Source: Halobacteriales archaeon QH_10_67_22
GTDB taxonomy: Archaea > Halobacteriota > Halobacteria > Halobacteriales > Haloarculaceae
Reading direction: 5' to 3'
Assembly (NCBI GenBank): GCA_003021305.1
Contig: PXQN01000017.1
Location: 1 to 39,973, forward strand
Length of the DNA stretch: 39,973 nt
Program-made: the position numbers and the translations under genes
Notes under the pieces: model-generated
Told to the model about the DNA's origin: nothing
Database searches by the model: none
What the model saw: only the letters and a program-made list of their open reading frames with translations
Shown: piece after piece, positions 23,385 to 30,966 of the stretch
Layout of the letters: each line of letters begins with the position of its first letter
Numbering within the stretch: the first letter of the stretch is position 1

Positions 23385-24437
23385 ATGGACGCGACGCTTT
23401 CGGGGGAGGCCGTCCGTGCCGGCCCGGCCGCCCGCGAGCAGTTCCACGACGCCCGTGGCTACGGCCGACCCGTCGGCGGCGACCTGGAACTGGCGCCGGT
23501 CGAGGCTGCCCACCTGCTCTACCGGGGTGACCTCGCCGGCGTCGACGGCGCGGGGTTCCGGGCGTTTCTCGCCTCGACCGCCGTTTCCGAGACCGACTTC
23601 CTCGTGTACAAAGACTTGCGAGACCGCGGTTTCTACCTCTCGCCGGCCCGGGCCGACTGGCCCGGCGTCACGCACGACGTGGCCGGCGACCCCGCGGTCG
23701 ATTTCGTCGTCTACCCGCGCGGGTCGGGCCCCTGGGACGGCGACGTCGCCTACCGCGTCGGCGTGGTCGGAGAACGCGAGGCCGTCCCGGCCGGCGACCT
23801 GGGCGGGGTCGTCCTGGCCGTCGTCGACGAGGAAAGTGAGATCACCTACCTCGAAACGGCACGCCCCGACCCGACGGGGACCAGTGGGGTCGCCCTGCCC
23901 GAGGACGCCGACGGGGACCTCCTCTCGGACCGCGTGGTGCTGTGGGACCCGCCCGCGCGACTCTACGACCGCGGGTTCTACGGCCAGCGCCTCGACGACC
24001 AGGGCGGCGACGCCCTCCAGTTGTCGCTGGTCGAGGCTGCCCATCTCGCTCGCCAGGGCGTCCTCGACGTCGACGGCGGTGCCGGGGCGGTGCTCGACAG
24101 GGGGCGGGCCGTCGAGGGCGACCAGTTCGACCGCCGCCTGCGGGTCTACGCGGCGCTCCGCGAGCGTGGGGTCGTCCCCAAGACCGGGTTCAAGTTCGGC
24201 GCCGACTTCCGGACCTACGCCGACGTGGCGTCCGTCGAGGATCTGGGCCACTCCGAGTTGCTGGTGCGTGTCCTCGGGGCCGACCACGTGTTCTCGCCCC
24301 GGGACCTCGCGCTGGACGTGCGACTGGCCCACGGCGTCCGGAAGACCATGGTGTTCGCGCTGGTTGCGGATGCAGGAGGCGAGCAGGGCGGGTCGGACGG
24401 CGTGACCTGGCTCTCGGTCGAACGACTGACGCCGTGA
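23385..24437 (+). CDS. endA: tRNA-splicing endonuclease (alpha-prime type)
   Basis: 350 aa, about twice a simple EndA subunit. Two similar halves: an N-terminal, catalytically reduced copy (GRPVGGDLELAPVEAAHLLY, DFLVYKDLRDRGFYLSP) and a C-terminal copy (FYGQ..., LQLSLVEAAHLARQGVLDVD, VVPKTGFKFGADFRTYADV). The catalytic triad is in the second half: Tyr in FRTY (about 277), His in LGHSELLVRV (about 290) and Lys in GVRKTMVFAL (about 320). It excises tRNA introns at bulge-helix-bulge motifs as a homodimer. I prefer the ATG at 23385; an ATG at 23301 created by MITE C1 would add 28 Pro/Arg-rich residues. Confidence 0.93.
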   Translation: MDATLSGEAVRAGPAAREQFHDARGYGRPVGGDLELAPVEAAHLLYRGDLAGVDGAGFRAFLASTAVSETDFLVYKDLRDRGFYLSPARADWPGVTHDVAGDPAVDFVVYPRGSGPWDGDVAYRVGVVGEREAVPAGDLGGVVLAVVDEESEITYLETARPDPTGTSGVALPEDADGDLLSDRVVLWDPPARLYDRGFYGQRLDDQGGDALQLSLVEAAHLARQGVLDVDGGAGAVLDRGRAVEGDQFDRRLRVYAALRERGVVPKTGFKFGADFRTYADVASVEDLGHSELLVRVLGADHVFSPRDLALDVRLAHGVRKTMVFALVADAGGEQGGSDGVTWLSVERLTP

Positions 24438-24535
24438 GCTGTGTCGAGGATCGAGTAACGGACCCCGTCTGTGGATTTGCGATCTAGTTGGTCAGCTCGG
24501 CGCGCGCTGTCGCGCGTTTCATCGCGCGAAGGGCC

Positions 24536-24745
24536 GTGCGAGGGACGAGTAGCGCAGGAGCGACGCGACGAGCAACGCAGTCGGCTGGGGAGGTTGTGGC
24601 TATGGCTACTCTCCTGGCGGACTGAAAGGGCGAGGGGCGCTCGGCGGCTCCCCGGGGACGCAAGGACCGCAGGAGCGAACGCAGTGAGCGACGAGGACCG
24701 CAGCGACCCGCGGAGTCCCGAGCGCACCGAGGGCTTTCTGTTGTG
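24536..24745. repeat. Dispersed repeat D, copy D1
   Basis: Non-coding segment sharing TGCGAGGGACGAG, GTCGGC-GGGGAGGT, CTGGCGGACTGAAAGGGCGA and CGAGGGCTTTC, in the same order, with the reverse complement of 24946-25135. Preceded by a 7-bp hairpin TCGCGCG/CGCGCGA (24510-24529) after endA. The two copies face each other around MITE B3. Confidence 0.7.
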
Positions 24746-24775
24746 GGAACGAGCGAACTCGGAGCGGAGAGATCA

Positions 24776-24884
24776 TACTGTCGGACACAAGCAAGTCGAC
24801 ACTCGATACTTCGGTTGGCGGTCTCCGAGACGTCTCGATGGTGACCCATCGACGAGCGTGTTCACGTACCTGTGTCCGACAGTA
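24776..24884. mobile_element. MITE family B, copy B3 (109 bp)
   Basis: TIRs TACTGTCGGACACAAG / TGTGTCCGACAGTA; TSD TCA (24773-24775, 24885-24887). Sits between the two inverted copies of repeat D. The minus-strand RecA-like reading frame terminates inside it. Confidence 0.88.
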
Positions 24885-25782
24885 TCAGAGAGAGATTGAG
24901 ATCGAAGACGACAGATCCGAGACAGCGAGCACGAGTGAACCCGACAGCTCGCGAAAGCCCTCGGCGCGCTCGCGGGTACTGTGCGGGATATCCTCGCTCG
25001 CGGTGCTCGCTCGGATACTGGCCCACACAGTACCCGCGACCGCCCCTCGCCCTTTCAGTCCGCCAGGACAGCACCGCCGGCCACACACCTCCCCGGCCGA
25101 CTCGTTCGGCTACGATGGGCTCTCGTCCCTCGCAGGTCCACGACGTGGGTCGGCGTCCGAACCCGCGGACGCGCCCCTCCAGCGTTCCGTCGTCGGTTTC
25201 GCGGAGTTCGATCACGCCGTCGAACTGACCCCGGATCGTGTTGACGACCTGCTGGTCGTGGCTGTCGCCGTCGAGAGTGTAGATCCCCAGCCCCTCGGTC
25301 GTCTCGATCCGTTTGGTGTACACGTGGATGAACTTGAACACTTTGCGGCTGTCGAGATACTGCAACAGCGTCGAAAGAGAGATCAACCCGTACCGGACGT
25401 CGGAGATACCCCGACTCTCGAAGTGCTGGAACAGTTTGGACATGCCGATGCTGATCCCGGTGAGGTCGCCCGGTGACGCGGTCGATTCGATGGTCGCATC
25501 GAGCAACTCGGTGCCGTCTCTTCCGGAGGTGTCGACGATCCCGATACGGTTCCTGTCGAGCGAGTCGACGTGGCGCTCGATGTCCTCGTACACCGTCTGT
25601 GCGCTCTCGGTCGTGATACAGAGGATCCCGTCGCCGTACTGGTACCCCGTCGCGAGCAGTTCCAGCGCGATCTCCTGCTTGCCGCTCATCGCGGGGCCGA
25701 GGATGAGGAGGTTCGTCCCCGCGGGGACCTCGTCTAACATCCCGTCGGGCAACACGCCGCTGACGTCGAACGAGTCACTCAC
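24862..25782 (-). CDS. RecA-superfamily (KaiC/RAD55-like) ATPase with repeat-derived C-terminus
   Basis: 306 aa. Residues 1-216 are a KaiC/RAD55-like ATPase: a modified Walker A GPAMSGKQEIALELL, ILCITTESAQTVYEDI, IGIVDTSGRDG, the LISLSTLLQYLDSRKVFKF core strand/helix, and IRGQFDGVIELRETDDG leading to GRVRGFGRRPTSW, which normally lies a few residues from the end. The remaining 90 residues (from CEGREPIVAERVG) are an Arg/Gly-rich translation of repeat D2 and part of MITE B3. Starts at GTG 25780-25782, overlapping the response regulator stop by four bases, so it is the third gene of the kinase operon. Probably a signalling output ATPase; activity of this version uncertain. Confidence 0.78.
   Translation of the reverse strand: MSDSFDVSGVLPDGMLDEVPAGTNLLILGPAMSGKQEIALELLATGYQYGDGILCITTESAQTVYEDIERHVDSLDRNRIGIVDTSGRDGTELLDATIESTASPGDLTGISIGMSKLFQHFESRGISDVRYGLISLSTLLQYLDSRKVFKFIHVYTKRIETTEGLGIYTLDGDSHDQQVVNTIRGQFDGVIELRETDDGTLEGRVRGFGRRPTSWTCEGREPIVAERVGRGGVWPAVLSWRTERARGGRGYCVGQYPSEHRERGYPAQYPRARRGLSRAVGFTRARCLGSVVFDLNLSLILSDTGT
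24946..25135. repeat. Dispersed repeat D, copy D2 (inverted)
   Basis: Reverse complement of D1 in the blocks listed there. Its outer edge lies at about 25134, exactly where the minus-strand RecA-like protein stops looking like its family. Confidence 0.7.
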
Positions 25783-26456
25783 TGGTCGTCACCCCCGACC
25801 CCGTCGTCCTCGAACCCGCCGTCGTCGGAGTCGTCGTCCAAATCGTCCAGGTCGAAGTCGTCTTCGTCGAACTCGTCTTCGTCGTCCGCTTCGATCCCGC
25901 GCACTGCACTGACGAAATCGACCTCGGCTTCCATCTCGCCCAGGTCGTCGTCGACCTCGGCTCGTTTCGCCTCTATCCGGTCGAGCAGTGCCTGGTACGC
26001 GTCGTTGTCCGCGAGTTCCGCCTCGGTTTTCTGTGTCTGGAGTGTGCCCTTGCGAGCCATCAGCGAGTGGTACTCCTGGAAGGCCTCGCCGACCTCGGCA
26101 CGGTCGACGAGTTGCGCGATCGTATCGAGCAACTCTTTCCGGTCCGGTGGTTTGGTGATGTAGGCGTCGAACCCCATCTCGACGATATCGAAATCGGGTT
26201 CGACCGCCGTCACCATCGCCACTCGGCAGTCGTCACCGCGCGCCCGCATCGCTTCGAGGACCTGCGTGCCCGACAGTTCGGGCATCATCCGGTCGAGCAA
26301 CACGACGTCGACGCTGTCGTCGACCATGTCCAGCGCTTCCCGGCCGTTCGTCGCGACCCTCGTCTTGTACGTCTCCGCGAGCCAGAGTTCGTACCCCTCC
26401 GCGATAGACGGCTCGTCCTCGGCTATCAGGACGACCGGCCGGTCGTCGTCGGTCAT
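25779..26456 (-). CDS. Response regulator with HalX domain
   Basis: 225 aa. Receiver domain at the N-terminus: acidic pair in VLIAEDEPS, phosphoacceptor Asp in VVLLDRMMPELSG (D55), Thr in VAMVTAVEP, Lys in DAYITKPPDR. Residues 125-185 form a coiled HalX output domain (SLMARKGTLQTQKTEAELAD). A poly-acidic tail DEDEFDEDDFDLDDLDDDSD follows. No DNA-binding domain is evident. Starts at ATG 26456, 43 bases after the kinase stop, and overlaps the RecA-like gene by GTGA; the three form one operon. Confidence 0.9.
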   Translation of the reverse strand: MTDDDRPVVLIAEDEPSIAEGYELWLAETYKTRVATNGREALDMVDDSVDVVLLDRMMPELSGTQVLEAMRARGDDCRVAMVTAVEPDFDIVEMGFDAYITKPPDRKELLDTIAQLVDRAEVGEAFQEYHSLMARKGTLQTQKTEAELADNDAYQALLDRIEAKRAEVDDDLGEMEAEVDFVSAVRGIEADDEDEFDEDDFDLDDLDDDSDDGGFEDDGVGGDDQ

Positions 26457-26499
26457 TCGTTCCTTCAGTGTTCGAGCGGCCGACACATTAACCTTCCCG

Positions 26500-28569
26500 T
26501 CATTCGAACGCACTGGCCCGTGACAGTTCGATCACGAAACAGGCGCCGCCCGCGTCGCTATCTTCGACCCGGACTTCTCCGCCGTACTTCTCGATCATCA
26601 CGTCGACGAAAAAGAGCCCGAACCCCGACCCGCTCTCCTTGGCGTGGGACGTCTCGCCCCGATGGAAGACGGATTCCTTCCGGTCGTCGTCGATCCCCTG
26701 CCCGTTGTCGGCGATCCGTATCCGGACCGTCTCGGGGTCGACGTCGACGGTGGTCTCGACTCTGAGGCTGTCGGTGTCGTTGTGTTCGATACTGTTTGTG
26801 AGGACGTTGCCCAGCACCTCCGCGAGTAACTCGTCGGCCCCAACGTGAACGTCGTCCGGGACCGTCGTCTCGAAGGCCGTCCCCGGATAGGCATTCTCCA
26901 GTTCCCGGCACTTCCGCTGGAGGATCCGCGAGACGTCGACCGCTTCGAGCTGGTGCTTTTCGTCCGGCGTCGAGAGCGTCTCGATAACCTGGCGGACGCG
27001 CTGGGTGACATCGGTTGTCGTCTCACACCAGTCCAGGATCGTCTGTGCGTACTGAGCCTGGTGTCCGTCCAGTTCGTCGGCGAGGAGTTCGGCGCGCATC
27101 TTGATGACGGTCATCCCGTTGAGGACGTCGTGGCGCAGGATCGAATTGAAAAACTCCATGCGCTTGCGCTGGCGCTGCAGTTCCGTGACGTCCATCGAGA
27201 CGCCGATCACGCCCGTCACCTCGCCGTCCGAGTAGAGCGGCGTGTAGTGCGTTTCGAGCGTGATGTCGCCGAGCGTGACGGTGTAGCGGAACGACTCCCC
27301 GTCGAGGGCGCGCCTGGCCGCCGCGATCACACGTTCGTTGTCGGCGTAGGCGTCGAAGATGTTCTCGCCGATGAGGTCGCTCTGTTCGAGCCCGAGTTTC
27401 CTGAGCATCTCGCCGCGGGCCTCCTTGAAGACGCCGTTGCTGTCGAACCGGTACAGGACGACTGGTACCGCGTCCAGTATCCGCCGGAGAGCTTCCTCGC
27501 GGTCGGAGATGTCCGTCGAGACGGCCGCGATACCGTCGTCGTAGGGGTAGGCCTGGACGGCGACCCAGTAGTCGCCGGACTCGTACTGGTAGTCGAAGTT
27601 CACCGGCACACCCGTTTCCATCACCCGTTCGAACGACCGTTCGACGACGGTCCCTTTCGCCTCCGGCACCAGGTCCCAGAGCAGTTTCCCTTCGACTTCC
27701 TCGACCGGTCGGCCGAGTCGCTCCGCCAGCGCCTCGTCACAGAAGGTGAACCGCCAGTCCTCGTCTATCGTGTAGTGGGCGTTGGGGAGGCGTTCGACGA
27801 GCTGGCGGTACTGGCGCTCCTGGGTCCTGAGCGCGTCCTCGTGCTCTTTTCTGTTCGAGATGTCGGTCATGATGCCGACCATCCGGCCGTCCTCACCGCT
27901 CCCGTGGAGTTCGCCGCGCGCGTGGACCCACCGCTGTTGTCCGTCGACGCGCCTGATGCGGTACTCCGCCTCGAACAGTTCACCGCTTTCGAGTACGGCT
28001 TCGACCGCGTCCTGGAGCCGCGGGATGTCGTCCGGGTGGACGCGCCGCGCGAACGCCCCGAACGTCCCCTCGAACGTCCCGGGGTCGAGACCGAACAGCC
28101 GTTCCATGCTCTCGGTCCAGATGACCTCGTCGCTCGCCACATCCCACTCCCAGACGCCGGTGTCCGTTCCGGCGAGTGCGACCTGGAGCCGTTCCTCCGT
28201 CGGCGAGCGCGCCGGCCGTATCTCCGCGTCATCGACCGTCCGGACCGTCGAGAGCAGTCTCGTCCCGGTCTCGTCGCTGATCGGACGGAGTTCGAGCGTT
28301 ACCTCCCGGATCCTGCCGCTGCCGTCGACCAGTTCGACCTCGACGACCTCGCTGTGGCCGTCGAGCGCCCGCCTGACCGCTGTTGACAGGGTCCCGGCGT
28401 CCGCTGTGGCGATATCCCTCAGTGACCGCTCCTCCAGTGTCTCCCGGTCGTATCCGAGCGTGTCGGCATACGCGTCGTTGACCGACGAGAACCGGTCGGG
28501 CTCGGGGTCGTAGACCGCCATCGGTGCCGACGTCTCGTCGAACACCTGCTCGTAGAGTGCCTCTGACAT
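26500..28569 (-). CDS. Multi-PAS sensor histidine kinase
   Basis: 689 aa, no transmembrane segment. Four PAS-like units: about 5-110 (FSSVNDAYADTLGYDRE), 125-245 (VWEWDVASDEVIWTESMERL ending in GIMTDISNRKEHE), 255-365 (HYTIDEDWRFTFCDEALAER, ending in VSTDISDREEA) and 370-480 (VLYRFDSNGVFKEARGEML, ending in MDVTELQRQRKR). The HisKA box is FFNSILRHDVLNGMTVIKMR with the phosphorylated His; the ATPase has N box VLGNVLTNSIEHN, G1 IADNGQGID and G2 GSGFGLFFV. A cytoplasmic sensor, signal unknown. I chose the ATG at 28569 over extensions running into MITE C2; a TATATATAT box at 28607-28615 is the promoter. Confidence 0.92.
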   Translation of the reverse strand: MSEALYEQVFDETSAPMAVYDPEPDRFSSVNDAYADTLGYDRETLEERSLRDIATADAGTLSTAVRRALDGHSEVVEVELVDGSGRIREVTLELRPISDETGTRLLSTVRTVDDAEIRPARSPTEERLQVALAGTDTGVWEWDVASDEVIWTESMERLFGLDPGTFEGTFGAFARRVHPDDIPRLQDAVEAVLESGELFEAEYRIRRVDGQQRWVHARGELHGSGEDGRMVGIMTDISNRKEHEDALRTQERQYRQLVERLPNAHYTIDEDWRFTFCDEALAERLGRPVEEVEGKLLWDLVPEAKGTVVERSFERVMETGVPVNFDYQYESGDYWVAVQAYPYDDGIAAVSTDISDREEALRRILDAVPVVLYRFDSNGVFKEARGEMLRKLGLEQSDLIGENIFDAYADNERVIAAARRALDGESFRYTVTLGDITLETHYTPLYSDGEVTGVIGVSMDVTELQRQRKRMEFFNSILRHDVLNGMTVIKMRAELLADELDGHQAQYAQTILDWCETTTDVTQRVRQVIETLSTPDEKHQLEAVDVSRILQRKCRELENAYPGTAFETTVPDDVHVGADELLAEVLGNVLTNSIEHNDTDSLRVETTVDVDPETVRIRIADNGQGIDDDRKESVFHRGETSHAKESGSGFGLFFVDVMIEKYGGEVRVEDSDAGGACFVIELSRASAFE

Positions 28570-28655
28570 TGTCGTTGTTCGACCGTCCCTATCTCTCTCG
28601 TCCCGGTATATATATCTCGCCCCCGTCCGTCCGTCGATATGTTCGCCGAGCGTCA

Positions 28656-28735
28656 TAGTGATTATTGTAGCGATTTACCGGTACGACCGCACGCAGTCGT
28701 GCGGTCGATCCGGAACAGACCGACAATAATCACTA
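28656..28735. mobile_element. MITE family C, copy C2 (80 bp)
   Basis: Termini TAGTGATTATTGT / ACAATAATCACTA, TSD TCA (28653-28655, 28736-28738), internal hairpin CGACCGCACG-CAGT-CGTGCGGTCG. Lies between the divergent kinase and trpS leader promoters. Confidence 0.9.
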
Positions 28736-28784
28736 TCAGTATTCGGGGGTATGTGACCGTATCGGGACGCTTCCCCGATCGAAA

Positions 28785-28796
28785 ACCGTTAAATCC
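28785..28796 (+). promoter_or_regulatory. Promoter of the trpS leader frame
   Basis: ACCGTTAAATCC (TATA-type core GTTAAATC at 28788-28795) is centred about 27 bases before the ATG at 28818, the geometry of a leaderless haloarchaeal transcript. GAAAA just upstream could be the TFB-recognition element. Confidence 0.55.
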
Positions 28797-28817
28797 TCCC
28801 TGACGGAACGTGCGTGT

Positions 28818-28901
28818 ATGCCGTCCACTTCCAGGACCGACGCGTGGCGCTGGCGCTGGCACGAGACGGAAGTGGACAGTGTCGCGTTCCCCGGCCGATG
28901 A
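28818..28901 (+). CDS. Candidate Trp-rich leader peptide upstream of trpS
   Basis: A 27-codon frame, ATG to TGA, containing DAWRWRWHE, that is three TGG codons at 28845, 28851 and 28857 in alternation with CGC. It starts about 27 bases after a TATA core, as a leaderless gene would. A perfect 10-bp stem pairs 28823-28832 (GTCCACTTCC) with 28868-28877 (GGAAGTGGAC), and the Trp codons lie in its loop. Downstream come a GC hairpin with T6 and then trpS. Inference: a ribosome stalling for lack of charged tRNA-Trp would prevent the stem and change downstream folding. Caution: the Trp codons lie in a TGGCGC hexamer repeat. Confidence 0.5.
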   Translation: MPSTSRTDAWRWRWHETEVDSVAFPGR

Positions 28902-28916
28902 CGCCGGTCGCGGGCC

Positions 28917-28938
28917 GCGGTGCTCACTCCGCTTTTTT
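28917..28938 (+). terminator. Terminator-like hairpin with T6 in the trpS leader
   Basis: GCGG (28917-28920) pairs with CCGC (28929-28932), followed at once by TTTTTT (28933-28938), 40 bases before the trpS ATG. The preceding GGTCGCGGGCCGC can form competing pairs. Alternatively CTTTTTTC is simply the TATA element of a separate trpS promoter. Confidence 0.4.
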
Positions 28939-28977
28939 CACGTGACACACGTTCAACCGCACTTCCCACCGCAACCG

Positions 28978-30615
28978 ATGACACCCGACACGAACCCGAC
29001 CGACGACGCGACGGACGGACCGACCGACGACCCAACTGACGGGTCGACTGACCAACCGAGCGACGACGCCCGCCTCGCGCCCGACGGCGGCGTCGACGCC
29101 GGGGGGGCAGACGAGACGACGCTGGACCCCTGGGGGTCGGCGACCGTCTCGGACTACCGGAACCTCTTTGCCGAGTTCGGCATCGAGGAGTTCGACGAGA
29201 TCCTCCCGGAGGTGCCCGACCCCCACTACCTGATGCGCCGGGGTGTCATCTTCGGCCACCGCGACTACCGCCCCGTCGCACGCGCCATGCGCGAGGGCGA
29301 CCCCTTCGCGGCCCTCTCGGGATTCATGCCGACCGGCGACCCCCACATCGGCCACAAACTCGTCTTCGACGAGATCATCTGGCACCAGCGACAGGGCGGC
29401 GACGCCTACGGCCTCATCGCCGACCTGGAGGCCCACAGTGCCCGCGGGATGACCTGGGACGAAATCGACGAACACGCCCGCGATTACGTGCTCTCGCTGC
29501 TCGCCCTGGGCTTTGACCCCGAGGACGGCGAGCTCTATCGTCAGTCCGACAACCGCGAGGTCCAGGACCTGGCGTTCGAACTCGGTATCGAGGCCAACTA
29601 CTCGGAGTTGCAGGCGATCTACGGGTTCGACGGCGAGACCGACGTCTCGCACATGCAGTCGGTCGTCACCCAGATGGCCGACATCCTCTACCCGCAACTC
29701 GACGAACCCAAACCGACCGTCATCCCCGTCGGTCCGGACCAGGACCCCCACGTCCGCCTGGCGCGGGACCTGGCCGCCCGGACCCGCTACTTCGGCGTCA
29801 CAGAAGCCTACGCCAGTTTCGCCGTCGACGACGACGAACGCGCACTCCTCGCGGCGGCCTACGAGACGCTCTCGGAGCGCCACCCCGACCGGACAGTCCG
29901 GTGTGGCGACGCCGCGACCTACCTCGAAAACGAGCGCGACCCCGGCGCGACCGACGCCCGCGCGACGACCATCGACTCGCTGGTGACGATGCTCTCGGAG
30001 GCGGGCAAAGAACCGCTTCGCCCCCGCGTGCGCTTTCTGGAGCGCAACGCCACCGGGGACGCCTTCGAGGCGCTGATCGAGGCCATCGACGGCGAGAAAC
30101 GGGTGTACGACGAACACGTCGACGCCTTCGACCTGGACCGCGCGGCCGCTGAACGGCTGGCCCGCGACGTCGAACTCGACCACGGCGGCTACGGCTTCCG
30201 CGCGCCGTCCTCGATCTACCACCGGTTCATGACCGGCCTGACAGGAGGCAAGATGTCCTCGTCGGTGCCGGCCTCACACATCAGCCTGCTCGACGACCCC
30301 GAGGACGGCTACGACAAGGTGCAGTCGGCGACGACCGGCGGCCGCGAGACCGCCGAGAAACAGCGCGAACTCGGCGGGAAAGCCGACGAGTGTCCGGTCT
30401 ACGAGCTGTACGCGTACCTGCTGGCCGGCGAGGACGACGAGTTCGCCACCGAAGTCTACGAGGAGTGTGTCGGCGGCGAGCGCCTCTGTGGCGGCTGTAA
30501 GGAACAGGCGGCCGAACTCATGCGGAAGTTCCTCGAGGACCACCAGGACGAACGCGAGAAGTGGGCCGACCGCCTCGACGAACTCGACATCGACTTCGAC
30601 ACCGACCGCACGTGA
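28978..30615 (+). CDS. trpS: Tryptophan--tRNA ligase
   Basis: 545 aa. Class I synthetase that charges tRNA-Trp. The HIGH motif is TGDPHIGHK (about residue 120), preceded by the archaeal/eukaryal-type SGFMPTG; KMSKS is GGKMSSSVPASH (about 422). Also seen: VIPVGPDQDPHVRLARDLA and ADECPVYELYAYLLAGEDDE with ECVGGERLCGGCKEQA near the end. The first 45 residues are a Thr/Asp repeat (TDGPTDDPTDGSTDQPSDD) not needed for catalysis. The ATG at 28978 is the last one before the conserved part; an in-frame start at 28810 would read through the hairpin region and is rejected. Likely regulated by the leader described above. Confidence 0.95.
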   Translation: MTPDTNPTDDATDGPTDDPTDGSTDQPSDDARLAPDGGVDAGGADETTLDPWGSATVSDYRNLFAEFGIEEFDEILPEVPDPHYLMRRGVIFGHRDYRPVARAMREGDPFAALSGFMPTGDPHIGHKLVFDEIIWHQRQGGDAYGLIADLEAHSARGMTWDEIDEHARDYVLSLLALGFDPEDGELYRQSDNREVQDLAFELGIEANYSELQAIYGFDGETDVSHMQSVVTQMADILYPQLDEPKPTVIPVGPDQDPHVRLARDLAARTRYFGVTEAYASFAVDDDERALLAAAYETLSERHPDRTVRCGDAATYLENERDPGATDARATTIDSLVTMLSEAGKEPLRPRVRFLERNATGDAFEALIEAIDGEKRVYDEHVDAFDLDRAAAERLARDVELDHGGYGFRAPSSIYHRFMTGLTGGKMSSSVPASHISLLDDPEDGYDKVQSATTGGRETAEKQRELGGKADECPVYELYAYLLAGEDDEFATEVYEECVGGERLCGGCKEQAAELMRKFLEDHQDEREKWADRLDELDIDFDTDRT

Positions 30616-30647
30616 CGGCTGGGGGGGTCCGTCGCTGACGGCACCGT

Positions 30648-30848
30648 CTACTCTTCGATCTCTATCTCGATCGGTCCGTCGTCTCCGAATTCGATCGGTT
30701 CCCCGTCCGTACCCGAGAGCACCCAGCTCGCGACGGCGCCGGCCCCACCGAGCACCAGTCCCGCCAGTTTCCCGGTCGAACCCCTGTCGACGCCGCGACC
30801 CGCCGACGACCGTTTCCGTCTCGAGTCCGCCCGGACAGTCTTGCACAC
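30648..30848 (-). CDS. Short single-helix membrane protein
   Basis: 66 aa from a GTG at 30848. A basic N-terminus, one hydrophobic helix (KLAGLVLGGAGAVASWVLSG), then an acidic tail GTDGEPIEFGDDGPIEIEIEE-like. I recall similar short haloarchaeal proteins with this acidic tail but no function. The A-rich GCAGAAAAAAACAACC upstream on this strand could be the promoter. Coding status moderate. Confidence 0.5.
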   Translation of the reverse strand: MCKTVRADSRRKRSSAGRGVDRGSTGKLAGLVLGGAGAVASWVLSGTDGEPIEFGDDGPIEIEIEE

Positions 30849-30966
30849 GCAGGCCGAACGGTTGTTTTTTTCTGCACCAACCCCCTGGCGTGACCGAACG
30901 CCAGCGACACACTGTCGTCCCGGACAGTGATACGAACAGGACTGCGGCGGCGGGCGGGGTGAACAC

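Noticed and set aside
28810-28977. In-frame N-terminal extension of trpS back to 28810
   Set aside because: It would translate through both hairpins and the T run with Arg/Pro-rich residues unlike the acidic protein; a separate short frame and the ATG at 28978 explain the region better.
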